Shown here: positions 8,955-18,158 of the stretch, piece by piece | Layout: every line of letters starts with the position of its first letter | Position numbering within the stretch: the stretch's first letter is position 1 | Assembly (NCBI RefSeq): GCF_003710255.1 | Contig: NZ_RHIB01000003.1 | Span: forward strand, 186,001-250,000 | Source of the DNA: Alteribacter keqinensis | Lineage (GTDB): Bacteria > Bacillota > Bacilli > Bacillales > Salisediminibacteriaceae | DNA: 64,000 bases | Direction: 5' to 3' | Notes under the pieces: generated by a model | The model's database searches: none | What the model saw: the letters and a program-made list of their open reading frames with translations, nothing else | Told to the model about the DNA's origin: nothing | Program-made: the position numbers and the translations under genes

Positions 8955-8981
8955 GACGCGACCACCACGGTGGTCACGCCT
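8955..8981 (-). terminator. Intrinsic terminator of the AGCS symporter gene
   Basis: On the minus strand GGCGTGACCACC pairs with GGTGGTCGCGTC and is followed by TTTTTT, just after the stop at 8994. Confidence 0.9.
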
Positions 8982-8993
8982 CTAAATGCTTTG

Positions 8994-10442
8994 TTATTTT
9001 GCCTGGCGCTGTTCTTCCTCGCCATCCCAGCATTCTGTACTTGTCAGACCTTCAATACGATCTGCCCTAAATACCGGCTCACTTTGGGTTTTACGTTGCT
9101 CCTGGTAATCTTTAAGCACTTTAAGAGCCAGTTTACCAAGAATAGCAATCACGGCTAAGTTCATGACGGCCATGAGGCCCATGAACAAGTCAGCCATGTT
9201 CCATACTAGGCTGAGCTCGGCAAGAGCACCAAGGAAAACCATACCCATTACAGCAAAACGGTAGAAGTTGATCAGGAATTTGTTTTTCTTCACAAACTCC
9301 ATGTTTGTTTCACCGTAATAGTAGTTACCTACAATGGAGCTGAACGCAAACAGCAGGATCGCAATGGCAAGGAACGAGACAGCCCATCCACCGATATGTT
9401 CACTTAGAGCCATCTGGGTAATCGCGATACCTTCTTCTTCACCGAGTGTGTACACGTCAGTCAGAAGGATGACAAAAGCTGTTGCTGTACAGATAACGAG
9501 TGTATCAACGAATACACCGAGTGACTGCACAAGACCTTGTTTGGCAGGGTGCTTAACGTCAGCTGTGGCAGCAGCGTTTGGCACACTACCCATACCGGCT
9601 TCGTTGGAGAATAAGCCTCGGCGTATACCTTGCATGAGTGCGGCACCGAGTCCCCCGCCGACAACTTCTTCAAGACCAAATGCGTTGGCAATGATTAAGC
9701 TGATTACAGCCGGCAGTTCTGTAATATTTACAATGGAAATACCAAGCGCAAATACAAGGTAAATGACCGCCATCACCGGTACAATAACCTGAGTTACTTT
9801 AGCAATACGCTGAACACCGCCAAAGAAAATCAGACCGGCTAGTAGCGCAAGTACGGCACCGACAACAGCGCGGTTAACGCCATAGGCATTTTCAAATGCA
9901 TGAGAAATGGTGTTGGCTTGTACCATGTTAAAAATGAAACCGAAACATAATGTAATTAAAATAGCAAAAGATATTCCGAGCCAGCGGGCTTTAAGAGCTT
10001 TTTCCATATAGTAGGCAGGTCCGCCACGGAAATTCTCTCCGTCTTTCACCTTATAAACCTGAGCTAATGTACTTTCAATAAAGGCAGTTGCAGCACCGAG
10101 GAGGGCGATTAGCCACATCCAGAATACGGCTCCGGGACCACCAAGCGACACTGCAAGGGCTACCCCGGCCAGGTTCCCTGTACCGACCCGGGAGGCCGTA
10201 CTGATACAGAATGCCTGAAAGGACGAAACACCGCGTTTTCCTTCTTTTGAGATCGTGCTTTTCTCTGTAATAACCTTGAACATTTCGCCAAACAGACGGA
10301 ACTGAACAAAGTTTGATCGTATAGTAAAATAAATACCCAATCCAATGAGTAAAGCAATCAGAACATAAGTCCAAAGGATATCATTGGCACCGTCGACGAT
10401 CCATTCTATTGCACCGACAAAGGAATTACCTTCTCCATTCAT
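8994..10442 (-). CDS. Sodium:alanine/glycine symporter, AGCS family (AlsT-like)
   Basis: A 482-residue membrane transporter of the amino acid:cation symporter AGCS family, which imports alanine or glycine with Na+ (or H+). Family signatures include ISTASRVGTGNLAGVALAVS near residue 80, GGPGAVFWMWLIALLGAATAF, GGPAYYMEKAL and the late SNEAGMGSVPNAAATAD. Length and helix pattern (about eleven segments) are normal, with a charged cytoplasmic tail. AAGGAG precedes the ATG at 10442 and a sigma-A promoter stands upstream. Substrate choice between alanine and glycine is not visible from sequence. Confidence 0.94.
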   Translation of the reverse strand: MNGEGNSFVGAIEWIVDGANDILWTYVLIALLIGLGIYFTIRSNFVQFRLFGEMFKVITEKSTISKEGKRGVSSFQAFCISTASRVGTGNLAGVALAVSLGGPGAVFWMWLIALLGAATAFIESTLAQVYKVKDGENFRGGPAYYMEKALKARWLGISFAILITLCFGFIFNMVQANTISHAFENAYGVNRAVVGAVLALLAGLIFFGGVQRIAKVTQVIVPVMAVIYLVFALGISIVNITELPAVISLIIANAFGLEEVVGGGLGAALMQGIRRGLFSNEAGMGSVPNAAATADVKHPAKQGLVQSLGVFVDTLVICTATAFVILLTDVYTLGEEEGIAITQMALSEHIGGWAVSFLAIAILLFAFSSIVGNYYYGETNMEFVKKNKFLINFYRFAVMGMVFLGALAELSLVWNMADLFMGLMAVMNLAVIAILGKLALKVLKDYQEQRKTQSEPVFRADRIEGLTSTECWDGEEEQRQAK

Positions 10443-10505
10443 TGATATTGTCTCCTTTTCTATTGTTTTATTGTATTTTGTTATATGACACTAATAACCT
10501 GTACT

Positions 10506-10533
10506 ATTATATCAAAATAACTTTCTCTGTAAA
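10506..10533 (-). promoter_or_regulatory. Sigma-A promoter of the AGCS symporter
   Basis: On the minus strand TTTACA and TATAAT are separated by 16 bases, about 64 bases before the start codon at 10442. Confidence 0.6.
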
Positions 10534-10645
10534 TGTTTATCTCATAAATGTACTTGAAAATTAAGGAAGGTAACGTTTCGGGGAAAACAGATGCGAAGGC
10601 GCAATAGTGACCCATGTTACCATTATTCAGCTTTTAAGTAAAAAA

Positions 10646-10664
10646 AGGCCTTAATTAAAAGGCC
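10646..10664 (-). terminator. Terminator at the 3' end of the YtxH gene
   Basis: AGGCCTT / AAGGCCT stem with a TTTTTTT tract on the minus strand; the hairpin overlaps the last codons and stop of the YtxH-like gene. Confidence 0.8.
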
Positions 10665-10975
10665 TGTTCGGCGGGCGGCAGCAGTTTCTGACTGCTATTT
10701 ACGTGTACTTCTTCATGGGCAGCTTTAACAGCATCAGCTGTAATGGCATCCATTTCTTCTGCAACGTGAGTTTTTACGGAATCATAGACGCTTTCCAAAC
10801 GACTGGCTTCCAGTTTGATTTCCTCAAACGTCCGTTCAAGACATTTTCTCTGTTCGTAGTAACGGATTTTCAATTCGTGACGGGCAGCTGAGCCGGACTT
10901 TGGTGCCATCAGTAAAGCCGTTATTCCAGCGGCAGCACTGCCTAATACAAATCCGATTCCCATGCCTTTACCCAT
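10655..10975 (-). CDS. YtxH-like general-stress membrane-anchored protein
   Basis: A 106-residue protein starting with a single glycine/alanine-rich membrane helix (IGFVLGSAAAGITALLMAPKSG, split after residue 20), the classic YtxH N-terminus with the APKSG motif, followed by an amphipathic, probably coiled-coil tail. YtxH proteins are associated with general stress and often lie beside DUF948 genes, as here. GGGAGTGA precedes the ATG. It is the last gene of a four-gene minus-strand run and ends in a terminator. Confidence 0.85.
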   Translation of the reverse strand: MGKGMGIGFVLGSAAAGITALLMAPKSGSAARHELKIRYYEQRKCLERTFEEIKLEASRLESVYDSVKTHVAEEMDAITADAVKAAHEEVHVNSSQKLLPPAEQAF

Positions 10976-10999
10976 TTTCAGATCACTCCCGGTTCTGTT

Positions 11000-11509
11000 C
11001 TATACGTTCATATGTTCGCGCTGAAGCTCATCAGCTACTTCAACCTCTACATCCATACGGTGCTGTTCATTTACTTTTTCCGCTGCTGCTTTTTTCTCTT
11101 TACGTTTTTTCACAAGGTAGTAAACAAAGGAAGCGGTGCGCATCCAGCCGCGTATATCTTTCTCGTCAATCTTGGTTGCTCCTTTATCCACATCACTTTG
11201 TGTGCGCTTGGAGAGTTTCACAAGAGACGAAGTGACGCGATGAGCGGACTCCCCTACGTCATTGACGATGTAGAAGATCGGGTCAAGCTGTGTGAGCTTG
11301 TGATTTACATCTGCAATTGTTTCGTTTGTGTTATAAAGAGTGAGCTTCGTTTCGCTCGTTATTTCACCAATCTGTCCCTCGAGATTCTCAACGGTTTTTG
11401 CCGTGTGGGTCAGTACTTCTGTAAGTTTTGATAACACCTTTGCGAGATAAACCACGAGTCCTGCAAATGCCAATGCGATAATAAAAATTCCAATGCCTAA
11501 AAAGTCCAA
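11000..11509 (-). CDS. DUF948 domain protein
   Basis: An approximately 169-residue protein with one N-terminal membrane helix followed by a long coiled coil (KLTEVLTHTAKTVENLEGQI and onwards) and a positively charged KKRKEKKAAAEK region, the DUF948 layout known from B. subtilis YtxG. I chose the TTG at 11509 because AGGGGTGA lies five bases upstream; the GTG at 11518 would have no room for a ribosome site. It lies 24 bases before the YtxH gene and probably belongs to the same transcript. Likely an envelope stress function. Confidence 0.83.
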   Translation of the reverse strand: MDFLGIGIFIIALAFAGLVVYLAKVLSKLTEVLTHTAKTVENLEGQIGEITSETKLTLYNTNETIADVNHKLTQLDPIFYIVNDVGESAHRVTSSLVKLSKRTQSDVDKGATKIDEKDIRGWMRTASFVYYLVKKRKEKKAAAEKVNEQHRMDVEVEVADELQREHMNV

Positions 11510-11530
11510 ATCAATCACCCCTGCAATTTG

Positions 11531-11878
11531 TTAGTCTGTTGTACGGTACGTATCAATCATATCAAGAAGTCCGGCAATATACTCCCCGACAATCGGCAAA
11601 GAAACAATCTGAGTGAGAATGAGTACGAGGAGGCCGATAAAGATTGCGGTTCCCACCGTCAAGCCGACTCCACGCGCCATACCTGCAAGCAGATTTGTTT
11701 TAATCACTTCCCGTTTATTCGTGAAATGATAGGCAATATCCTTTAAATGCCCCTTTGTGGTCATTTCCTCAATTTTATCAAGAAGCTTCTCAAGGCGCTC
11801 CTGTTCTTCTTTTGATTCTGCTTCCTTGCGGTGTTTAGCGGGTACTTTACGGCTTTCCTGTTCTCTTGTAAGGGGCAT
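11531..11878 (-). CDS. DUF5665-like membrane protein
   Basis: A 115-residue protein with a very charged N-terminal half (Glu/Lys-rich, residues 1-45), the segment KGHLKDIAYHFTNKREVIKTN, and a glycine-rich helix (MARGVGLTVGTAIFIGLLVL) plus a second short hydrophobic stretch. This matches the DUF5665 type of Bacillus membrane proteins. AGGAGG stands before the ATG. It is followed by the DUF948 and YtxH genes, forming an envelope/stress cluster. Confidence 0.75.
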   Translation of the reverse strand: MPLTREQESRKVPAKHRKEAESKEEQERLEKLLDKIEEMTTKGHLKDIAYHFTNKREVIKTNLLAGMARGVGLTVGTAIFIGLLVLILTQIVSLPIVGEYIAGLLDMIDTYRTTD

Positions 11879-11955
11879 AACAGTCTCCTCCTGAACAAAA
11901 TGGTTCTTGTTTTCACTTACCCATCCTCGTGTACTTGTAAACGTTTGGTAAGCGG

Positions 11956-12771
11956 TCAGGATGGGAGGGGATCTTGTCTTGTCTCCATGGCATTAATCAG
12001 ACCTCCTGTAAGGAGAACGAATCCGACGAGGTAGAACCAGATAATGAGAATGATTACGCTGCTCAGTGTTCCGTGAAGAGCAGACAGGTTCGCCATATAC
12101 TGCACATACAGTGACATGCCAAAGGACGTAACCTGCCACCCGAGAGTGGCGAAAATTGCGCCGGGAACAACTTGTTTAAAGGATGACGTTACATTAGGAC
12201 CAAGCTTGTACAAAAACACGAGAACCCCGAAAACAGTAACTGTACTCACAAACCACACAATCCATTCCCATGAAGCAAGAATACCGCTGGGAATGTGAAA
12301 CACCGAGGCCACATAACGGTCGAGTGTGACGATAAAAAACGGAAGGATGAGCTGGATAAGGATTGCCGCGATAATGAGAATGGCAAAAAAGAGTGACAGC
12401 ATCCTGATGCGTAAAAAAGAGCGTTCTTCTTTTTGGTGATGAGCAAGGTTTAGTGCTCTTATGGTAGCATGCAGGCTGTTTGTTGTAGCGAAGACGGATA
12501 ACAGGAGTCCGAACGAAAGAAAGCCGCCATGTCTGATTCCAAGAAGCATGTCCTCGTTTCTGGCAATGATGGTTCCCACTTCTCCGGGTGCCATAGCAGA
12601 CACATACTCAAGCAGGACTTTGCCATCGATGGGGAAAAAGCTGAGAAGTGCCAGCCCGAAGAGGAGAAACGGCACAAACATAAGGAGAAAATAAAATGCC
12701 AGCTGGGCGGATAAATCAATCACCTGGCCTTCTTTTAATTTGTGAAAAAACTGAGTTATCCATTTCACCAT
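11956..12771 (-). CDS. YihY/virulence factor BrkB family membrane protein
   Basis: A 271-residue integral membrane protein with six helices. Family features are the N-terminal DLSAQLAFYFLLMFVPFLLF segment, the central RALNLAHHQKEERSFL loop, and the C-terminal PGAIFATLGWQVTSFGMSLY and SVIILIIWFYLVGFVLLTGG blocks. The family was once called ribonuclease BN in error; its role is unknown, possibly transport. AAGGAG is nine bases before the ATG. It is the first gene of the minus-strand envelope cluster. Confidence 0.92.
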   Translation of the reverse strand: MVKWITQFFHKLKEGQVIDLSAQLAFYFLLMFVPFLLFGLALLSFFPIDGKVLLEYVSAMAPGEVGTIIARNEDMLLGIRHGGFLSFGLLLSVFATTNSLHATIRALNLAHHQKEERSFLRIRMLSLFFAILIIAAILIQLILPFFIVTLDRYVASVFHIPSGILASWEWIVWFVSTVTVFGVLVFLYKLGPNVTSSFKQVVPGAIFATLGWQVTSFGMSLYVQYMANLSALHGTLSSVIILIIWFYLVGFVLLTGGLINAMETRQDPLPS

Positions 12772-12967
12772 GGCAAGAAACTCCTTTAGTACTGGTGTAT
12801 GGGATTAGGATGACCGAAAAGAAATAAATATATCAGGAGGCACGAAGCGAAGGTGATAATTCAATTTCATACTACATATTGTGGAGGATGGGAGCACTAC
12901 AAAAAAATCAAATACCTTTATGCAGGCGAGTAATTAGAAAAGATTCAAAGAAACAGGAGGTCGGTGA

Positions 12968-13690
12968 ATGAACAGTAAGAACCGAACAGTAGCTCTCATC
13001 CCTGCACGAGGGGGGAGCAAAAGCATTCCGTACAAAAACATAAAACAATTTAATGGTAAGCCTTTAATCGCCTGGACCATTGAAGCAGCATTAAAAACGC
13101 CGGAAATTGACCGTGTCATCGTTTCTACGGATGATAAGAAAATCAGTGAAGTGTCAAAAAAGTACGGGGCTGAAGTTTTCCATCGTGATAAAGAGCTGGC
13201 TTCAGATTTCGCCTTGCCGATTGATGTAATAAGGAGTGTTATTTCAAGACTGAAAACGGAAGGGGCCGCCTTTGAAACGATGGTTTATCTGGAACCCACA
13301 AGCCCTCTTAGAATCCCGAAAGACATACAGGAAACTTTACAACTTATCAATCATTCAGAGCAACCAACCCGTTATCGGTCGGCTGCTACTTATACAACAG
13401 CTGAATTAAATCCCCATAGAGCCTGGAAAATTGCAGGAGGAACACCACAAGCCTTTATTGGAGGAGCTAACCCGTGGCTTCCGAGACAATTACTGCCTGA
13501 AGCCTACCAATTAAATGGAGCCGTATATGCTTTTTGCATAGGTGATATTGATGAAAAGGCGGTTCACCTGCTCCCGGAACCTTCGGGTGCTGTTTTAATG
13601 CCCGAAGAACGTTCAATTGATATCGACAATGAAATTGATTTCATGCTGGCAGAGTTATTGCATAGGAGGGAGTACAACGTTGAACCTTGA
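12968..13690 (+). CDS. CMP-nonulosonate cytidylyltransferase (LegF/PtmB/NeuA-like)
   Basis: A 240-residue nucleotidyltransferase that activates a sialic-acid-like sugar with CTP. The N-terminal ALIPARGGSKSIPYKNIK is the CTP-binding signature of the acylneuraminate cytidylyltransferase family, and the ID...IDNEIDFMLAE ending carries the usual metal-binding aspartates. With the NeuB- and NeuC-like genes in this locus, CMP-legionaminate formation is the likely reaction. AGGAGG lies before the ATG. It heads a run of eight overlapping genes on this strand. B. subtilis SpsF is a distant relative in the spore polysaccharide operon. Confidence 0.9.
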   Translation: MNSKNRTVALIPARGGSKSIPYKNIKQFNGKPLIAWTIEAALKTPEIDRVIVSTDDKKISEVSKKYGAEVFHRDKELASDFALPIDVIRSVISRLKTEGAAFETMVYLEPTSPLRIPKDIQETLQLINHSEQPTRYRSAATYTTAELNPHRAWKIAGGTPQAFIGGANPWLPRQLLPEAYQLNGAVYAFCIGDIDEKAVHLLPEPSGAVLMPEERSIDIDNEIDFMLAELLHRREYNVEP

Positions 13691-14474
13691 TGAATTATTT
13701 ACATTAAAGGGGAAGATTGCACTTGTCACAGGGGGAGCGGGTTATTTAGGAACTGAAATCAGTGCAACATTAGCGGAACTGGGAGCAACGGTGATAGTAG
13801 CAAGCCGGAACTACAATAAATGTCAAAAAAAATGTGAAGAAATACAAAAAAGCCTTCCAAAAGGGGGAGATCTCTTTCCGCTTACACTTGATTTAATGAA
13901 CAAAGTGTCTATCGATCATTGCTTTAAAAAAATTGAAGACCAATTTGGCAGCCTTGACATCCTTGTAAACAATGCCTGGTCGGGTAACAAGAATTCATTT
14001 GAAACGATAACAGACCAAGATTGGGAATATGACATTGATATGAGTTTAAATTCAGTATTTTATTGTACTAAGAAAGCAGTGAAGGGGCTGATTGAAAAGA
14101 AAGGCGTTATATTGAATGTCACGTCCATGTACGGGCACGTTGCACCTGATTACCGAATTTATGATGGAAAAGAATTTACCAACCCCCCAAGTTATGGAGC
14201 AGCAAAAGCAGGAGTCATCCAATTCTCAAAGTATTTAGCAAGTTTCTTGTCTCCACATGGAATTCGTGTGAATTGCCTGAGCCCTGGTCCTTTTCCACAC
14301 GAACAAACACAGGAAAACAAGGAATTTATTCAAAAGCTGGCTTCTAAGAACCCTATGAACAGAATAGGGAAAGCATATGAAATAAAGGGAGCTGTGGCAC
14401 TTTTATGTACAAATGCCTCAAGCTATATGACAGGACAGAATATCTGCGTTGATGGTGGATGGGCTGTATGGTAA
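13680..14474 (+). CDS. SDR family oxidoreductase (PtmA-like)
   Basis: A 264-residue short-chain dehydrogenase with the Rossmann motif TGGAGYLG near residues 14-21, the NNAWSG substitution of the NNAG motif, and the catalytic SYGAAKAG (YxxxK). The start is TTG 13680, with AGGAGGG nine bases upstream; it overlaps the cytidylyltransferase stop by 11 bases, implying translational coupling. In Campylobacter the related ptmA and ptmB genes are also neighbours in legionaminic acid synthesis. The exact reaction here is unknown. The paralogue at 15375 shares the long insertion after MYG. Confidence 0.88.
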   Translation: MNLDELFTLKGKIALVTGGAGYLGTEISATLAELGATVIVASRNYNKCQKKCEEIQKSLPKGGDLFPLTLDLMNKVSIDHCFKKIEDQFGSLDILVNNAWSGNKNSFETITDQDWEYDIDMSLNSVFYCTKKAVKGLIEKKGVILNVTSMYGHVAPDYRIYDGKEFTNPPSYGAAKAGVIQFSKYLASFLSPHGIRVNCLSPGPFPHEQTQENKEFIQKLASKNPMNRIGKAYEIKGAVALLCTNASSYMTGQNICVDGGWAVW

Positions 14475-15391
14475 AGAATGTAGGAATAGTCGGATACAAT
14501 AAGGGGAACGGACATCCGTTTTCTTTTTCAGCTATCATTAATGGGTATGCCCCTTCACTAATTACGTCTGCAGGATGGGAAGTTATCCGTAACTATCTTG
14601 ACAGGAGAGACCTTTCTGAGTTTGGGTTCGGTAATATAAAAGTGACCCATGCCTGGACACAAGACCCTTTAACTACCAAGCAACTTTGTAAAGCTTGCTT
14701 TATACCTAATGCAATAACAAATATCGAGGATATGTGTAATGAAGTGGATGCTGTGATTATAGCAAGAGATGATTTTGAATGTCATAAAAGCCTGTCAGCA
14801 CATTTTCTTGAAAAAGATATTCCTGTATTTATTGATAAGCCGCTCTCTGTTAAAGAAGAAGAGTTAAAGTACTTTACACCATTCCTGATGCATGGAAAGC
14901 TGATGTCGTGTTCTTCTATGAGGTTTGCCCGTGAATTGGACTCTTATCATTCAGACCCTTTAATTTATGGAAAATTGCATCTCATACGTGCGGCTGGCCC
15001 ATTGTCCTGGGTTAAGTACGGAATACATCTGCTGGAAGCCATTATCCCTTTTTATCCTTCAGAACCTCTCTCGGTCCTCTATCATTCATCAACTCACGAT
15101 TCCTATATTATCAGGTTCAAAGATCATACTACCTTGTTAGTCAATACACTGGGGAATTTAAAGGTTCCTTTTCTTATTGATTTTTTTGGAGAGAAGACCC
15201 ATTCCCAGACAATTATAAATGATAATTTCTCAATGTTTCGCAGGACATTATGGCACTTTTTCAAATCTATCGAGACAAAGAAGCCGGAAATTTCCCCTGC
15301 AAGCACGTTAACGTTGATGAAAGTTTTAATGGCAGGCACTCAATCGAAGGCTGGAAAGGGGGAGGTTTACTTAGATGAAATCGTCATTTAG
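14468..15391 (+). CDS. Gfo/Idh/MocA-like oxidoreductase, divergent
   Basis: A 307-residue protein whose N-terminus [20 protein letters not shown] departs from the canonical GxGxxG but whose later [16 protein letters not shown] and [16 protein letters not shown] segments are typical of Gfo/Idh/MocA oxidoreductases (the DKP motif carries the conserved Lys-Pro). It probably oxidises or reduces a nucleotide or nonulosonate sugar with NAD(P). The start is placed at 14468, overlapping the previous stop codon; ATG 14459 is also possible. It is embedded in the glycan operon. Confidence 0.82.
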   Translation: MVKNVGIVGYNKGNGHPFSFSAIINGYAPSLITSAGWEVIRNYLDRRDLSEFGFGNIKVTHAWTQDPLTTKQLCKACFIPNAITNIEDMCNEVDAVIIARDDFECHKSLSAHFLEKDIPVFIDKPLSVKEEELKYFTPFLMHGKLMSCSSMRFARELDSYHSDPLIYGKLHLIRAAGPLSWVKYGIHLLEAIIPFYPSEPLSVLYHSSTHDSYIIRFKDHTTLLVNTLGNLKVPFLIDFFGEKTHSQTIINDNFSMFRRTLWHFFKSIETKKPEISPASTLTLMKVLMAGTQSKAGKGEVYLDEIVI

Positions 15392-16196
15392 TGAAAAGTT
15401 CCTGTTGAAGGGAAAAACAGCACTCATAACTGGAGCACTTGGAATACTTGGGAAACGTTTTTGTGAAGGCATGGCGGAATCCGGAGCAAATGTGGTGGTA
15501 GTGGATGTTGAAGAAGATAGTTGTACAGCATTTGCAAAATACCTGTCACGTTTATATAAAACCGATTGCTTAGGTATTGGATGCGATATTACCTCCCCCG
15601 ATCAGGTTGATAAGATGGTGAATAAAGTCATTAATAAGTATTCTGAAATAGATATCCTCCACAATAACGCAGCCACGAAAACACAGAATTTAAAGGAATA
15701 TTTTACTTCTTTTGAGGAATACAAACTCGGAACCTGGAGGGAAGTCATGGCGGTAAATGTTGAGGGAATGTATCTGACAGCACAAAAGGTAGGCAGTCAA
15801 ATGTTGAAGCAACAACGTGGTGTCATTATTCAAACTTCCTCGATTTATGGTATTAAAGGAGTCGACAATCGCATATATGCAGGCTCTAAATATCTGGGCA
15901 TGGAAATAAACACTCCTGCGGTATATGCCGCTTCAAAAGCAGCAGTCTGGGGTTTGACACAATACTTGGCGACGTATTGGGCTGATAAGGGCATTCGAGT
16001 AAACATGTTAAGCCCCGGAGGCATAGAAAGCGGTCAAAATGAGACTTTTATTCGAAAGTATTCTCATAGAGTACCTATGGCACGGATGGGGCAGCCTGAC
16101 GAGCTGGTTGGAGCCTTACTATTTTTAGCCTCGGAGGCATCTTCTTATATAACTGGTCAGAATATTGTGGTAGATGGTGGCTTAACTGCTTGGTGA
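15375..16196 (+). CDS. SDR family oxidoreductase, paralogue of the gene at 13680
   Basis: A 273-residue short-chain dehydrogenase with [16 protein letters not shown] and the catalytic VYAASKAAV. Like its paralogue it has an unusual insertion between the Ser-containing strand and the YxxxK motif ([20 protein letters not shown]) and ends [15 protein letters not shown], nearly the same as the [15 protein letters not shown] ending of the first copy. It overlaps the preceding gene by 17 bases. Its likely role is a redox step in glycan sugar synthesis; the substrate is not known. Confidence 0.9.
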   Translation: MKSSFSEKFLLKGKTALITGALGILGKRFCEGMAESGANVVVVDVEEDSCTAFAKYLSRLYKTDCLGIGCDITSPDQVDKMVNKVINKYSEIDILHNNAATKTQNLKEYFTSFEEYKLGTWREVMAVNVEGMYLTAQKVGSQMLKQQRGVIIQTSSIYGIKGVDNRIYAGSKYLGMEINTPAVYAASKAAVWGLTQYLATYWADKGIRVNMLSPGGIESGQNETFIRKYSHRVPMARMGQPDELVGALLFLASEASSYITGQNIVVDGGLTAW

Positions 16197-16217
16197 CCGG
16201 GAAAGGGGCAGTAAAGT

Positions 16218-17198
16218 ATGCAGACAGACAGAAAAAAAGTTGGAATTATAGGATTGGGTCATATTGGAAGAAGGCACTTCCAATCATTGTTTTATTTGAA
16301 AGAAAGTGCTGATATTTTTCTGGTTGATCAAAAAGAAGAAGGGATAACATCAGCAAAAAAGATGATGGCTGAAGAATTCAAATCATCCACATTTCCTCAT
16401 TCCTTATCATGCGGCACAACACTGGATACGCTTCCCCATTTTCTTGATATAGTCATTATTGCTTCTCCATCCAATGTAAGGCGTAACATTATCGAAGCAT
16501 TCCTGAAAAAAAGAACGGCAAGGTTTATGATTTTGGAAAAGGTTGTTTTTCAAAGAGTCTCAGATTTTAGTGAAATATCTCAACTGTTTAATGAAAAAAA
16601 AGTAACGGTGTGGGTTAATTGCCCGATGAGAACATATCCGTTCTTTAAGGAAATCAAACGTCGTTTTGGTCCCTCTCCCATTCACTATACTGTAACTGGC
16701 TCACAGTTAAATCTGGCATCAAATGTTATTCACCATCTGGATCTGATTACCTATCTCTCTGAAGATAACGTTGTAGTCGTTGATCCTCGTTTGTTAAATA
16801 CGCCTTTTTCAAGTAAGCGGAAAGGCTTTTTTGAGTGCACGGGGACATTGAGTGCATATACAAGAAATCACAGTACACTAAACATGACTTCATTTGATCA
16901 AGGTGGGATTCCACCGGTTATCACCTGCCAATCCAATGAATGGAGAGCTGTGATCAGGGTGTCGGAGAATAAAGCTTGGTTAGCCTGTGCAGATCATAAA
17001 TGGACCTGGGAAGAAGTAGACTATAAATCTCCTTTACAAAGCGAACTGACATGTTTATATCTTCAACAACTTTTTTCAACAGAAAGCTGCGACTTGCCCG
17101 GCTTCAGGGAATCCTGGAATCTGCATATTCCACTACTCCAGTCCCTGTCTCACCATTTTTACTGCAAAGGAGAGACGGCTTCTTGTCCAATCACATAA
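16218..17198 (+). CDS. Gfo/Idh/MocA family oxidoreductase
   Basis: A 326-residue NAD(P)-dependent oxidoreductase with a canonical N-terminal GIIGLGHIGRRHFQSL, IVIIASPSNVRRN and the MILEKVVFQ segment in the place of the usual EKP motif. The C-terminal domain contains VIHHLDLITYLSED, a frequent substrate-binding helix. The change of EKP to EKV may matter for activity. AAGGGGCAG precedes the ATG. It lies in the glycan operon, and the next gene starts inside its 3' end. Confidence 0.87.
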   Translation: MQTDRKKVGIIGLGHIGRRHFQSLFYLKESADIFLVDQKEEGITSAKKMMAEEFKSSTFPHSLSCGTTLDTLPHFLDIVIIASPSNVRRNIIEAFLKKRTARFMILEKVVFQRVSDFSEISQLFNEKKVTVWVNCPMRTYPFFKEIKRRFGPSPIHYTVTGSQLNLASNVIHHLDLITYLSEDNVVVVDPRLLNTPFSSKRKGFFECTGTLSAYTRNHSTLNMTSFDQGGIPPVITCQSNEWRAVIRVSENKAWLACADHKWTWEEVDYKSPLQSELTCLYLQQLFSTESCDLPGFRESWNLHIPLLQSLSHHFYCKGETASCPIT

Positions 17199-18157
17199 AA
17201 AATCACGTTCTGCTGGTCGGCTCCGGAAAGATGGCTGTTGAATATGCAAAGGTACTTAGTGCCATAAAACAAAAGTATATTTGTGTGGGCAGAGGAGAGG
17301 CTTCATGTGAAAATTTTTTTAAACAAACAGGTATACGTCCTGTATCAGGCGGGATCCACACCTATTTAAAAAATATCGGAGAGGTTCCGGCAAAAGGCAT
17401 TGTTGCGGTGCCCGTTGAACAATTATATCCAGTTACGAAAGCCCTGCTCCATCACGGCCTGAACGAGCTGTTGGTTGAGAAGCCCGGGGGGATGGATGCA
17501 GGTGAAATAAAAGAACTTGGGAACAGAGCAAAGATGAAGCAGGCGAATGTATATGTCGCCTATAACAGACGTTTCTATGCCTCTGTAGAAAAGATCAAAG
17601 AAATGGTCCGGCAAGAGGGAGGCGTTTTATCTTTCCACTTTGACTTTACAGAACTGAGTCACTCGATTTCGACATCCGCTATTCATGACAAAGTAAAGCG
17701 TTCCTGGCTCCTGGCAAACTCGTCCCATATCATCGATACTGCCTTTTATCTGGGAGGGAACCCGATTAAACTGCAAGCAAAAATAAGCGGGAAAGATGCG
17801 TTGAACTGGCACCCTGAAGCGGCCATTTTTACGGGATGCGGAGAAACCGGCGAAGGAGCTTTGTTTTCCTACAATGCAAACTGGATCTCTCCGGGAAGGT
17901 GGGGTATTCAGGTAAATACCGAAAAGTCAAAATTGCTTTTACAGCCTGTAGAGAAGCTGTTTATTCAGAAACGCGGCTCATTTGAAGTGGAGCAAATAGC
18001 ATTGAATAACCATTTAGATCTTCAGTTTAAACCCGGCTTATATAATATGGTTCTGGAATTCCTTCACTCAAGCCATCGTAACCTTGTAACTATAGGAGAA
18101 CAATACGAACACGCAATCAACTGGTATGAACCTATAGCAGATGGAGGTACCTTTTAA
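17183..18157 (+). CDS. Gfo/Idh/MocA family oxidoreductase (third copy)
   Basis: A 324-residue oxidoreductase with VLLVGSGKMAVEYAKVL at the N-terminus (GxGxM variant of the dinucleotide motif) and LLVEKPGGM, the conserved EKP, followed by VYVAYNRRFYASV, typical of the family. I place the start at TTG 17183 because AAAGGAGAG is eight bases upstream; the longer frame from 17051 reads through the preceding gene and lacks homology. It overlaps the previous gene by 16 bases. The probable role is a redox step on a sugar of the surface glycan. Confidence 0.87.
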   Translation: MSNHIKNHVLLVGSGKMAVEYAKVLSAIKQKYICVGRGEASCENFFKQTGIRPVSGGIHTYLKNIGEVPAKGIVAVPVEQLYPVTKALLHHGLNELLVEKPGGMDAGEIKELGNRAKMKQANVYVAYNRRFYASVEKIKEMVRQEGGVLSFHFDFTELSHSISTSAIHDKVKRSWLLANSSHIIDTAFYLGGNPIKLQAKISGKDALNWHPEAAIFTGCGETGEGALFSYNANWISPGRWGIQVNTEKSKLLLQPVEKLFIQKRGSFEVEQIALNNHLDLQFKPGLYNMVLEFLHSSHRNLVTIGEQYEHAINWYEPIADGGTF

Positions 18158-18158
18158 A

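Noticed and set aside
12772-12967. Sigma-E or sigma-K promoter for the eight-gene glycan operon
   Set aside because: CATACTACA is present but does not fit CATANNNTA, and no AC or sigma-E -35 is at the right distance.
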